21,171 nt of DNA from Methanomicrobiales archaeon (GTDB lineage: Archaea > Halobacteriota > Methanomicrobia > Methanomicrobiales > Methanomicrobiaceae), in NCBI GenBank assembly GCA_012523385.1, contig JAAYIO010000035.1, positions 1 to 21,171 of the forward strand, read 5' to 3'. Shown piece by piece: positions 8,210 to 15,031 of this stretch. The translations under genes were made by a program, and so were the position numbers. Numbering within the stretch: position 1 is the stretch's first letter; each line of letters opens with the position of its first letter. The notes beneath the pieces are model-generated. The model had not been told where the DNA came from, made no database searches, and was given only the letters and a program-made list of their open reading frames with translations.

Positions 8210-8294
8210 GTTTTAAGTGGTTGTGTGTAGACCTGTAATGACCCACGCTGAGTGTTACCTGTCTACAGGTGCATCGAAGCCTGGTGATATTACA
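8210..8294 (+). promoter_or_regulatory. Promoter and structured leader of the L11-L1-L10-L12 operon
   Basis: A TATA-like ttttaagt lies at 8211-8218. Downstream is a strong inverted repeat: TGTAGAC (8226-8232) pairs perfectly with GTCTACA (8261-8267). Then comes a CT/CT internal loop and an inner stem GTAA (8235-8238) / TTAC (8255-8258). A competing pairing is also possible: ACCTGT at 8231-8236 with ACAGGT at 8265-8270. GGTGAT at 8284-8289 is the ribosome binding site, five bases before the L11 ATG at 8295. If transcription began about 25 bp after the TATA-like box, near 8238, the left arm would be missing, so the hairpin matters only for read-through or earlier-starting transcripts. The structure is seen; the regulatory role is inferred. 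Confidence 0.45.
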
Positions 8295-8771
8295 ATGGGA
8301 GAAGTAGTCGAGGTATTGGTATCCGGCGGAAAGGCAACAGCAGGTCCTCCATTAGGACCTGCTCTGGGACCCCTCGGAATTAACGTGAAGGCGGTTGTTG
8401 ATGAGATCAACAGCAAGACGTCTGGATTTAACGGTATGCAGGTTCCTGTAATCGTTACTGTCGACGACAAGAAGAACTTCACCGTTACCGTAGGTATCCC
8501 TCCAACCACTGCCCTCATTATGAAAGAGGTCGGTCTGGCAAAGGGTTCAGGTGAACCCAATCTCCAGAAGGTAGGAAACCTTCCGCTCGAGGCTGCTGTC
8601 CGCATTGCCCGCATGAAGGCTGATGACATGATCTCATATGACCTGAAAAACCGCGTAAAAGAGGTTATCGGGACATGTGTGAGTGTCGGTGTCACCGTCG
8701 AAGGAATGGATCCAAAAGAGATATTCCCAAAGATAAATGCAGGCGAGTACGATAGCATTCTCGCGGAATAG
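8295..8771 (+). CDS. rpl11: Large-subunit ribosomal protein L11 (uL11)
   Basis: uL11 forms the GTPase-associated centre of the 50S subunit with the 23S rRNA thiostrepton-loop region and the stalk base. The 158-residue protein shows the classical N-terminal domain 'GGKATAGPPLGPALGPLGIN' and proline-rich loop, then the RNA-binding C-terminal domain ('LKNRVKEVIGTCVSVGVTVE'). The frame is open for 26 codons upstream, back to a GTG at 8217, with another ATG at 8238. I place the start at 8295 because homologues begin 'M-x-E-V-V-E-V-L-V' and because GGTGAT is correctly spaced before it. It is the first gene of the L11-L1-L10-L12 cluster. Confidence 0.95.
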   Translation: MGEVVEVLVSGGKATAGPPLGPALGPLGINVKAVVDEINSKTSGFNGMQVPVIVTVDDKKNFTVTVGIPPTTALIMKEVGLAKGSGEPNLQKVGNLPLEAAVRIARMKADDMISYDLKNRVKEVIGTCVSVGVTVEGMDPKEIFPKINAGEYDSILAE

Positions 8772-8828
8772 ACTATGAAAACCTATAGAAGATCCGGATC
8801 TCGGGTCGTTGAACTATGGAGAAAATGA

Positions 8829-9473
8829 ATGGTTAATAGGGTCCAGATTCTGGATGCCGTGAAAGCGGCAATGGAGGCCGCGCCTGAACGTAAGTTCCCG
8901 GAGAGCATTGAAATTTCAGTGAACCTCCGGAACGTCGACATGGCGCAGCCTAAAAACCGTATTGATGAGACGATGGTTCTGCCCAATGGCACAGGTCAGC
9001 CCCAAAAGATCTGTGTGCTTGGAAAAGGAGATATCACCACTCAGGCGAAAGCTGCAGGTGTAGACCTCATCATCGGACCTGAAGAGATCGAGCGTCTGGG
9101 AGGAGAACCTCGCGAAGCCCGCTTATTTGCGGACGAGTACCGGTTCTTCCTCGCAGAAACCGCTGTCATGCCACTTGTTGGCCGCTGGCTCGGTACACGC
9201 CTCGGTCCCCGCGGTAAGATGCCCACCCCTGTTCCGCCAACGATGGATGTCGGCCCCATGGTCGAACGTCTACGCAAATCTGTTAAGTTCCGCTCAAAGG
9301 ACAAGACCACCTTCCACGTGAAGGTTGGCACCGTTGAGATGGGCCCGGATGCGCTTGCAGAGAACATCGAGGCGGTACTGCACAGGGTTGAGGGATCACT
9401 GGAAAGCGGTGCGTTGAATATCCGGTCAGTGTATGTAAAGACATCCATGGGTCCGGCAGTGAGGATTATATAA
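8829..9473 (+). CDS. rpl1: Large-subunit ribosomal protein L1 (uL1)
   Basis: uL1 forms the mobile L1 stalk that guides deacylated tRNA out of the E site, and in archaea it also represses its own operon by binding mRNA. The 214-residue protein contains the archaeal N-terminus 'ILDAVKAAMEAAPERKFPES', the central domain ('CVLGKGDITTQAKAAGVD', 'IIGPEEIERLGG') and the RNA-binding segment 'RLGPRGKMPTPVPP'. GGAG at 8818-8821 lies seven bases before the ATG. The 57-bp gap after L11 contains a 12-bp palindrome (agatccggatct, 8790-8801). The stop codon shares one base with the L10 start. A hairpin just inside the reading frame is listed separately. Confidence 0.96.
   Translation: MVNRVQILDAVKAAMEAAPERKFPESIEISVNLRNVDMAQPKNRIDETMVLPNGTGQPQKICVLGKGDITTQAKAAGVDLIIGPEEIERLGGEPREARLFADEYRFFLAETAVMPLVGRWLGTRLGPRGKMPTPVPPTMDVGPMVERLRKSVKFRSKDKTTFHVKVGTVEMGPDALAENIEAVLHRVEGSLESGALNIRSVYVKTSMGPAVRII
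8855..8870 (+). promoter_or_regulatory. Candidate L1 autoregulatory hairpin inside the rpl1 coding start
   Basis: TGCCG (8855-8859) and CGGCA (8866-8870) can form a 5-bp stem with loop TGAAAG, starting 26 bases after the first base of the L1 start codon. In Methanococcus the L1 repressor site is known to lie within the L1 coding sequence, about 30 nt after the AUG. Position is therefore suggestive. The sequence has not been compared with the L1-binding consensus, and it also simply encodes a conserved Ala-rich helix. Confidence 0.3.
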
Positions 9474-10321
9474 TGGCATTATATACGACGAATCTGCCCC
9501 AGTGGAAACAGGATGAAGTCGATCAGATCATTTCGCTTGCCGGGGATTATTCCCTTACGGGTCTTGTAGACCTGCATGGAATCCCCGCAAAGCAGATGCA
9601 GGAGATGCGCCGAGACCTTCAGGGTAAGGCTGTCCTGCGTATGTCAAGAAATACTCTTATCGAGCACGCCTTTGCATCAATGGGTGCGCCGATTGACGGC
9701 GTTAACTCATACATTGACGGGCACAGTGCACTGATATACACGAACGACAACCCCTTCCAGCTTTATCGGAAGCTCCAACAGACGATGACCAAGATGGTAG
9801 CCCGCCCTGGCGACGTTGCTCCTGAGGACATTGTCGTTGAGAAAGGCCCAACTGGCTTTAAGCCGGGCCCAATCGTTGGAACGTTCCAGCAGGCAGGTCT
9901 TCCTGCCGCTATTGAAGGTGGAAAGGTTGTTATCCGCGAGAGGAAGGTCTTCGTCAAAGCAGGTGAAGTAATCACTGCAAAGCAGGCTGATGTTCTGTCC
10001 AAACTTGACATCCGCCCGATTGACGTCGGTCTGAGTCTTCAGGTAGCCTTCTACGATGGCGCATTCTATGAGCCGTCTGCGCTGGCAATCGATGAGACTG
10101 AATATTACAACAATGTGGTTCTGGCAGCCCAGCAGGCATTCAATCTTGCTGTATTCGCAGCCTATCCGACTGAACAGACGATTGTGCCAATTATTACAAA
10201 GGCTGCAAGCGAGGCTCGCAGTCTTGGTGTTGAGGCAGCAATATACACGAAAGACATTGTTGAACTGATTATCGGCCGTGCATCACTTCAGGCAAAGTGC
10301 CTGAAAGGGATGACTGAATAA
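9473..10321 (+). CDS. rpl10: Ribosomal stalk base protein L10 / P0 (uL10)
   Basis: P0 anchors the L12 (P1) dimers to the GTPase centre of the 50S subunit. At 282 residues, the N-terminal rRNA-binding domain ('WKQDEVDQIISLAGDYSLTG', 'VLRMSRNTLIEHAF') and the archaeal insertion domain ('GPTGFKPGPIVGTFQQAGLP', 'EVITAKQADVLSKLDIRPID') are complete. Three helical segments follow that should each hold one L12 dimer (about 211-230, 233-253 and 259-276). The protein then stops at 'QAKCLKGMTE'. The alanine-rich hinge and acidic tail ending in a GLGALFG-like peptide, present in longer archaeal P0 proteins of about 335-350 residues, are missing, although L12 next door has them. The ATG shares one base with the L1 stop. 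Confidence 0.94.
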   Translation: MALYTTNLPQWKQDEVDQIISLAGDYSLTGLVDLHGIPAKQMQEMRRDLQGKAVLRMSRNTLIEHAFASMGAPIDGVNSYIDGHSALIYTNDNPFQLYRKLQQTMTKMVARPGDVAPEDIVVEKGPTGFKPGPIVGTFQQAGLPAAIEGGKVVIRERKVFVKAGEVITAKQADVLSKLDIRPIDVGLSLQVAFYDGAFYEPSALAIDETEYYNNVVLAAQQAFNLAVFAAYPTEQTIVPIITKAASEARSLGVEAAIYTKDIVELIIGRASLQAKCLKGMTE

Positions 10322-10344
10322 TACATATTTGAGGTAAATAAGAA

Positions 10345-10647
10345 ATGGAATACATCTACGCAGCACTTGTTCTGCACAACGCAGGAAAAGACGTAACTGA
10401 GGAAGCAGTCAGCAAAGTTCTGGCAGCAGCAGGTATCGAAGTTGAAAACACCCGTGTAAAAGCACTCATCGCAGCACTTGATGGTGTCGATATTGCGGAA
10501 GCTGTCGCAAAGGCAGCAGCAGCGCCTGTTGCAGTTGCAGCAGCGCCTGCAGCAGCAGTTGCAGCAGCGGTAGAAGAAGTAGTTGAGGAAGAGGAAGAAG
10601 AGGACGAAGAGGGCGGCATGGCCGGTCTCGGCGCTCTCTTCGGCTAA
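10345..10647 (+). CDS. rpl12: Ribosomal stalk protein L12 (P1, archaeal type)
   Basis: The 100-residue acidic stalk protein dimerises through its N-terminal helices ('MEYIYAALVLHNAGKDVTEE') and recruits translational GTPases through its C-terminus. It contains the expected central alanine/valine-rich flexible hinge, a run of glutamates and the invariant end 'GGMAGLGALFG'. This is the eukaryotic P1-like protein, unrelated to bacterial L7/L12. GAGGT at 10330-10334 precedes the ATG by 10 bases. It ends the ribosomal cluster and is followed immediately by a strong T-run. Confidence 0.96.
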   Translation: MEYIYAALVLHNAGKDVTEEAVSKVLAAAGIEVENTRVKALIAALDGVDIAEAVAKAAAAPVAVAAAPAAAVAAAVEEVVEEEEEEDEEGGMAGLGALFG

Positions 10648-10650
10648 ACC

Positions 10651-10659
10651 TTTTTTTTT
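10651..10659 (+). terminator. T-run terminator after rpl12
   Basis: Nine consecutive T residues start three bases after the rpl12 stop, a typical archaeal intrinsic terminator. More T-rich sequence follows to about 10700 before the next promoter. Confidence 0.65.
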
Positions 10660-10735
10660 CGGTATTGTACATTTTAACTCTGTTTTTCTTTGTGTGCTTC
10701 TGTTCTTTGCCATAGTTTAGCACAAATCGTGATGC

Positions 10736-10743
10736 ATTTATCT
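10736..10743 (+). promoter_or_regulatory. TATA-like box for the membrane protein-cupin pair
   Basis: An atttatct box is centred about 24 bp before the ATG at 10762, and there is no convincing ribosome binding site. This spacing puts the transcription start at or next to the start codon, so the mRNA is probably leaderless. Confidence 0.4.
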
Positions 10744-10761
10744 CATCACGCCTGATGGGTA

Positions 10762-11604
10762 ATGATGTCACGTTTCAGCCGTGGGTTTCAGTTATTCAAA
10801 GAGACCTTTGGTATTCTCAAAAAAGACCGGCAATTGCTTCTCTTTCCGGTTATTTCAGGGTTGGTTACCCTGCTGGTGGTGGCAACGTTTTTCCTGTCGC
10901 TCTTTTTCTCAGGAATTATCTCTGATGTTGACACATCCGCCAGTTCACCTCTTGTATATGTTTTGGTGTTTGCATTCTATGTAGTGAGTTACTTTATTGT
11001 TATTTACTTTAATACGGCTCTTGTCAGTTGTGCCCTGATGCGCCTGGATGGCAAGGATCCGACGTTCATGGATGGTATTCATTCAGCATCTGCCCGTATT
11101 GGGAAGATATTTTCCTGGACGCTTGTTGCTGCTACGGTGGGTCTTATTCTGCAGCTCATTCGCGGTGAAGGGGACAACCTCCTTGTATCGCTTGTATCGG
11201 CCCTCTTGGGGGCGGCCTGGTCGCTTGCCACATTCTTTGTTATTCCGGTGATTGTGGTAAATGATCTGGGTGGGTTTGCAGCGATTGAACGGTCGTGGAA
11301 TCTTTTTAAATCGACTTGGGGTGAGACGTTTATCGGCTCGGCTTCTCTGGGGCTTATCCTTATTCCTGGACTGCTCCTGTTTTTAGCAGGGGTGCTTATC
11401 ATAGTGATGGGCCTGTTTGAGGTGGGTCTTTTGATTGTGGTGGTGGGTCTGTTCCTCATGGTCATTTCAGCGATTCTCTACGGGGCATTGCAGGGCATCT
11501 TCGTTGCCATCATGTACCGGTATGCGACCACAGGCGATGTGCCGGATGCGATTGATCGCTCCCTTGTTGAGGGTGCCTTTGTTCCGAAGGGGTCTACCCG
11601 GTGA
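10762..11604 (+). CDS. Six-helix integral membrane protein, DUF6159-like
   Basis: A 280-residue membrane protein with a basic N-terminal cytoplasmic helix ('FSRGFQLFKETFGILKKDRQ') and about six transmembrane segments (roughly 26-50, 63-88, 114-133, 140-166, 192-218 and 220-245). Conserved-looking polar stretches lie between them: 'NTALVSCALMRLDGKDPTF' and 'GGFAAIERSWNLFKSTWGE'. These match my memory of the DUF6159 family, which resembles the membrane domain of some glycerophosphodiester phosphodiesterases; no function is established. There is no signal peptide beyond the first helix. Either ATG of the pair at 10762/10765 could start it. Its TGA overlaps the GTG of the cupin gene (GTGA), so the two are co-translated. 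Confidence 0.75.
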   Translation: MMSRFSRGFQLFKETFGILKKDRQLLLFPVISGLVTLLVVATFFLSLFFSGIISDVDTSASSPLVYVLVFAFYVVSYFIVIYFNTALVSCALMRLDGKDPTFMDGIHSASARIGKIFSWTLVAATVGLILQLIRGEGDNLLVSLVSALLGAAWSLATFFVIPVIVVNDLGGFAAIERSWNLFKSTWGETFIGSASLGLILIPGLLLFLAGVLIIVMGLFEVGLLIVVVGLFLMVISAILYGALQGIFVAIMYRYATTGDVPDAIDRSLVEGAFVPKGSTR

Positions 11605-11972
11605 TCATCCGGGATCTGAATACATCCCTGGTCTTTGATGCCCGGGATGGGACTCATCTCTGTGAGCTTTTACATCCCTCTCACTTTTCGGGTGCGGTGG
11701 GCTGTCGGTTCAGTCTGGCTCATGCATATCTTGAACCCGGGGAAACTTCCTATCCGCATCGCCTTGCCCGGTCCCATGAGGTGTATTATGTCCTGGAAGG
11801 CGTCGGCACGATGCATATCGGGGATGAAACAGAAAAGGTTCGTGCTGGTCAGGCAGTTTATATCCCGGCCGGTGCCGTGCAGTATATTGCAAATACTGGT
11901 GATGGGCGTCTCACGTTTCTTGCAATCGTTGATCCGATGTGGGCTGAATCGGATGATAGGCGGGTGGTCTGA
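11601..11972 (+). CDS. Small cupin-domain protein
   Basis: A 123-residue single-domain cupin beta barrel. Motif 1 is recognisable ('PGETSYPHRLARSHEVYYVL' from about residue 46, with His53, His59 and Glu60, then Gly67). Motif 2 appears as 'VYIPAGAVQYIANTGDG' (about 86-102), where the usual histidine of P-x4-H-x3-N is glutamine (Gln94). A metal site would therefore have only three of the normal ligands, although many archaeal relatives appear to share this Q-x-I-x-N form. Substrate is not predictable. It starts with GTG overlapping the upstream membrane-protein stop, which suggests they work together or are at least co-expressed. Confidence 0.82.
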   Translation: MIIRDLNTSLVFDARDGTHLCELLHPSHFSGAVGCRFSLAHAYLEPGETSYPHRLARSHEVYYVLEGVGTMHIGDETEKVRAGQAVYIPAGAVQYIANTGDGRLTFLAIVDPMWAESDDRRVV

Positions 11973-12343
11973 ACCGACCTCATGCGAGTTCATCATTATT
12001 CTCATCTCCTGTATTGCACAGCCACATAAACTGTGAAGCATGCGGGTATTTTTGGAAGAAACGAACGAATTCATTCCTCTTTTCTCTGTTCTGCCTTTTT
12101 CTGTCGTTCTTCTTTAGGGTTCCTGCAGTGCTCTTTGCGTGGGGGGAAATGTCTCTCCTGAGTATCTCAAATTTTGCTGTCGGTTTTGGCTCCCTCAGGT
12201 GATCCAATATACAAATCTTTATCTATTTGATATGCATATTTTGTAATTGTATGTGATATGCAATAGGGCATGTCAGATTGCCGGTAAGAGGCGGTATGCT
12301 GATTCACCGGGAAGGCCGGAAATGGCAGGGGAGAAACGGAAGC
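11973..12343. other. Intergenic region before the receiver-domain gene
   Basis: About 370 bp without a convincing gene. It holds a small hairpin, CACAG (12017-12021) / CTGTG (12031-12035), followed by a T-run. A pyrimidine-rich tract at about 12068-12118 is probably the cupin transcript's terminator region. Further on is an AT-rich promoter-like segment (about 12208-12262). In it the 8-mer GATATGCA occurs twice (12229-12236 and 12255-12262), the first inside the palindrome ATATGCATAT. Short open frames exist on both strands but show no protein-like composition or ribosome binding site. Confidence 0.45.
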
Positions 12344-12733
12344 ATGACACAAAAAACCGCAAAGATTCTTGTTATGGATGATGAGGATGCCATCCGTACA
12401 ATTACGTGTCTTCTTCTTGAAAAGATGGGATATACCTCGATGGCAACTCCGGACGGCGAAACAGCTGTCGAGGAATATCGAAAGGCTCTCGTTGCAGGTA
12501 GTCCGTATGATGCTGTTATTATGGATATGACTGTTCCTTGTGGGATGGGTGCAACAGAGGCTATCAAGAAGCTAAAAGAGATTGATCCAAATGTCTGTGC
12601 TATTGTAACCAGTGGATTTGCCTCAGAGGTGAATCACGAGGAATTACATAAGCAGGGATTCTCGGGGGTTCTGAAAAAACCGTATCTCTCCGAAAACCTC
12701 CGTGATGTCCTCAATTCTCTGCTTTTGTTCTGA
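12344..12733 (+). CDS. Stand-alone response-regulator receiver domain
   Basis: A 129-residue CheY-like receiver with nothing attached. The acidic pocket is Asp12-Asp13, the phospho-acceptor is Asp61 ('DAVIMDMTVP'), the switch residue is Thr89/Ser90 ('AIVTSGF') and the conserved lysine is Lys112 ('KKPY'). It resembles the C-terminal receivers of methanogen PAS-domain hybrid histidine kinases (the D-M-T-V-P-x-G-M-G loop and the L-K-K-P-Y end), so it may be a phosphorelay intermediate or a detached receiver. No kinase or output domain lies nearby. The frame is open upstream to ATG 12296 and TTG 12278, but the fold begins at residue 7 from the ATG at 12344, which I prefer. It is convergent with hypF. 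Confidence 0.88.
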   Translation: MTQKTAKILVMDDEDAIRTITCLLLEKMGYTSMATPDGETAVEEYRKALVAGSPYDAVIMDMTVPCGMGATEAIKKLKEIDPNVCAIVTSGFASEVNHEELHKQGFSGVLKKPYLSENLRDVLNSLLLF

Positions 12734-12755
12734 AATTAACCGCAGGACTTATTTC

Positions 12756-14153
12756 TTATTTTCTGTTCTGTTTCAAAGCAGTGCCTGCCCAGACGCATTG
12801 TCCGTATGAGATGCACCCGTCCCCTAAGGGATAATTGGTATTGAGAGTGTATTCATGGCCCGATGCGATGATGGTTTTGCGGATGGCTGATTCTATCGCC
12901 TGATTGTATGCAACACCGCCGCTTAGGGCAATCTTTTTATACCCTTTCTCTTCAGCTGCCATGACTGCTATCTCGGCAATACCTGTTGCAAGGGTAAGCT
13001 GGAATGATGCGGCGATGTCTGCCGTCTTTTCTGTAGGCATCCGGGAAAAAGCCTCTCTGAGGAGGGCAGAGGTGGAGAGAATGGTGCGTCCGTTTTCGGT
13101 GGTAAATTCCCGGTCCCAGAGGGTGGGTCTGCCTGAAACGGCAGTAGTCTCCAGCACCTGTGCCGGTTCTCCGTCAAAGGTGCGTTCCCGGCAGACACCA
13201 AGGAGTGCTGCAGCGGCATCGAGGACGCGACCCGTGCTGGAGGTGATGGTGACATTGAATCGCCGTTCCACTTGTTTTTCAAGCACCGCAAGGGCAGTCG
13301 GATCCCATCCCCGGGATGCGAGCAGTGCTAACGTTTCTTCTTCAGGGAGGATCCCGTAGAGCATACGCTCAGGATGTTTGGTAGCAAGGTCGCCTCCGGG
13401 CATCATCACGGGTTCCAGATGGCCAACACGGGTAAGGTCCGGGACTGTTCCGGCAAAGATTTCACCTCCCCAGATTGTTCCGTCCTCACCGTATCCGACC
13501 CCATCGATTGCAATCCCGATGCATGGTTCGGTTGTGGCTGCAGCGATGTGGGCCTTGTGGTGCTGCACCGGCATAAGGATGGCGCCGGTCTCCTCTGCAA
13601 GTTCATGTGCATAGCGGGTTGAGAGGAACTGTGGATGAAGGTCATGGGCAATAACATCGAACGTAGCGCCCAGGAAGTGCGCTGTCCGTTCTACGGTCTC
13701 CTTGAGATATGCAAGTGTCGCCGGATTGCGCACGTTGCCCACGTGGGGTGAGGTGATGCAATATCCGTCCCGGTAGATGGAGATGTTTGCATTCAGTTCC
13801 GGCCCGGTGCCAAGGATGCAGAAATCTCCCAGATCCTGCTTTAATCGTTTCGGGGCAAATCCACGAGAAAGGCGGAGTATCTTGCCGTCACGCACCACCG
13901 AGTCATCGCAACGGTTCTGGATGATACGGTCGTGGGTGAGGATGTAGTCCACGTGCCCGCCGAGTTTTTTGCATGCCTCATGGGTATCGGTGATCATCGG
14001 GTATCCCGGTGGATTGGCACTTGTCATCACGAGCATTGGGTGTTCGAGGTACGCGAAAAGGAGATGGTGGAGGGCGGTATAACGGAGCATACAGCCGAGG
14101 GTATGCAGTTTGGATATTGCTTTGAGGGCCTCAGGATCCTTTTTTTCCAGCAC
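12756..14153 (-). CDS. hypF: HypF carbamoyltransferase, C-terminal part after an in-frame TGA
   Basis: This is the continuation, in the same reading frame, of the upstream HypF fragment. HypF transfers a carbamoyl group, via carbamoyl-adenylate, to the C-terminal cysteine of HypE to make the CN ligands of [NiFe] hydrogenases. This 465-residue part begins at a GTG (14153) but has no ribosome binding site, and conserved sequence extends nine codons further upstream to the TGA at 14183-14181. It contains the rest of the YrdC-like domain ('LGCMLRYTALHHLLF', 'LVMTSANPPGYPM') and the Kae1-like domain ('VQHHKAHIAA', 'GVGYGEDGTIWGGE', 'SSTGRVLDAAAALLGVC', 'LSGGVAYNQ'). No other hyp gene is in the window. 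Whether it is translated depends on how the TGA is read. Confidence 0.85.
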   Translation of the reverse strand: MLEKKDPEALKAISKLHTLGCMLRYTALHHLLFAYLEHPMLVMTSANPPGYPMITDTHEACKKLGGHVDYILTHDRIIQNRCDDSVVRDGKILRLSRGFAPKRLKQDLGDFCILGTGPELNANISIYRDGYCITSPHVGNVRNPATLAYLKETVERTAHFLGATFDVIAHDLHPQFLSTRYAHELAEETGAILMPVQHHKAHIAAATTEPCIGIAIDGVGYGEDGTIWGGEIFAGTVPDLTRVGHLEPVMMPGGDLATKHPERMLYGILPEEETLALLASRGWDPTALAVLEKQVERRFNVTITSSTGRVLDAAAALLGVCRERTFDGEPAQVLETTAVSGRPTLWDREFTTENGRTILSTSALLREAFSRMPTEKTADIAASFQLTLATGIAEIAVMAAEEKGYKKIALSGGVAYNQAIESAIRKTIIASGHEYTLNTNYPLGDGCISYGQCVWAGTALKQNRK

Positions 14154-14180
14154 AACGATGGGGTGAACAGGGCCGTTTAA

Positions 14181-14183
14181 TCA
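14181..14183 (-). other. In-frame TGA interrupting hypF
   Basis: On the minus strand the codons run GAA TGG AAG TGA TTA AAC GGC CCT (E W K stop L N G P). The position corresponds to the 'E-x-L-L-x-x-P-x-x-P-I-V' segment of HypF, where a leucine is usual, so TTA to TGA is a one-base change. TGA is used as an ordinary stop by ftsZ, secE, fprA and others in this window. Confidence 0.85.
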
Positions 14184-14972
14184 CTTCCATTCTGCCGCTG
14201 ATACAATAGCTACCTCTGCTATCTTTTCAGCGGTAGCCATCACGGCGAGGGGCTGTTCCTGCCGGCCGAGAGTGCCCTTCAGGCGTCCAACCGCCTCGGT
14301 GGTGCAGGCGATGTGAAATCCGCCCAAACCGCGGATGGCGACGACCGCTCCCTCGTCCAGAAGTTCTGCTGCGATATGCAGGGAGTCTCCCTCGACCGGG
14401 GTGCCGTCTGTGCGCAGAAGAGAGAGTGCTGGCCCGCAGGCATCACAGGCAATTGTCTGTGCATGGTGGCGGCGGGATGCAGGGTTGCCATATTCATCTC
14501 TGCATGGGCCGCACATGGGAAATGCGTCCATCCGCGTGCGTTCACGGTCGTAAGGCAGGCTACAGATGATGCTGTAACGGGGGCCGCAGTTCACACAGGA
14601 GGTAGCCCAATATCCTTCATACCTACCACCGGGTGTGAATATGTCCTGTATGCACTCGTCACAGGTGGCAACATCTGCCGGAATAAAACCCGAGAGGGTT
14701 CCTGTTGCACTTTCGAGGATCTTAAATCCGTTCGGTACCGTTTCGTCTGAATCGGTTACGGTTATAGTGTCGATATGGGAGAGGGGAGTGCCCCGGGACA
14801 GGCGGCGCACAAATTCACTAAAATTGTCTCCTTCGGCGAGTACCAGCACCTCACTGCCGAGATTGCGGACGGTGCCGTTCATTCCGAGTTCTCGTGCAGT
14901 TTTATAGACAAAGGGGCGAAATCCGACACCCTGGACTATGCCTTTTATTGATATCTGTCCTTTAACTTGCAT
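14181..14972 (-). CDS. hypF: HypF carbamoyltransferase, N-terminal part ending at an in-frame TGA
   Basis: Residues 1-263 of HypF. Seen in order are the acylphosphatase domain ('GIVQGVGFRPFVYKTAREL', catalytic Arg19), then two zinc-finger-like cysteine sets (CDEC 104-107, CVNC 126-129, CGPC 154-157, CDAC 176-179, followed by CGPALSLL), then the start of the YrdC-like domain ('GAVVAIRGLGGFHIAC'). The frame hits TGA after 'VSAAEWK', in the middle of the YrdC-like fold, while homologous sequence (LNGPVHPIVVLEKK) resumes with no frame change. Counting both parts gives about 738 codons, the normal HypF length. The ATG at 14972 has no clear ribosome binding site. An interrupted gene, a sequencing error or read-through are all possible. 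Confidence 0.87.
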   Translation of the reverse strand: MQVKGQISIKGIVQGVGFRPFVYKTARELGMNGTVRNLGSEVLVLAEGDNFSEFVRRLSRGTPLSHIDTITVTDSDETVPNGFKILESATGTLSGFIPADVATCDECIQDIFTPGGRYEGYWATSCVNCGPRYSIICSLPYDRERTRMDAFPMCGPCRDEYGNPASRRHHAQTIACDACGPALSLLRTDGTPVEGDSLHIAAELLDEGAVVAIRGLGGFHIACTTEAVGRLKGTLGRQEQPLAVMATAEKIAEVAIVSAAEWK

Positions 14973-14998
14973 GATCGGTATCTAGAGAATCTTTATTG

Positions 14999-15006
14999 GT
15001 TTATAC
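14999..15006 (+). promoter_or_regulatory. TATA-like box for the winged-helix/helicase operon
   Basis: The sequence tttatacg in the 59-bp divergent gap downstream of the hypF start lies about 29 bp before the TTG at 15032, which is the best leaderless start for the next gene. No Shine-Dalgarno sequence is visible. Promoter assignment rests on spacing. Confidence 0.4.
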
Positions 15007-15031
15007 GTTTAATACTACATGGGTTTTTACA

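Noticed and set aside
8217..8294. 26-residue N-terminal extension of ribosomal protein L11
   Set aside because: L11 homologues begin at the M-x-E-V-V-E-V segment, and a perfect GGTGAT ribosome binding site precedes the ATG at 8295. The upstream stretch instead carries the leader hairpin.
10288..10713. Cysteine-rich frame on the minus strand over the L12 gene
   Set aside because: The cysteines come from reading the complement of alanine codons (GCA) in the L12 hinge. It is not a metal protein.
11980..12207. 75-codon minus-strand frame in the gap between the cupin and receiver genes
   Set aside because: Low-complexity Lys/Arg/Asn composition produced by a pyrimidine-rich tract; no ribosome binding site or conserved pattern.
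12278..12343. Upstream extension of the receiver protein to TTG 12278 or ATG 12296
   Set aside because: The additional residues are basic and unstructured, while the receiver fold begins just after the ATG at 12344. Kept only as a possible alternative start.
14181..14183. Selenocysteine reading of the hypF TGA
   Set aside because: The position is normally leucine, not cysteine. HypF is not a known selenoprotein, archaeal selenocysteine use is not expected in this order, and I see no convincing SECIS-like element close by.
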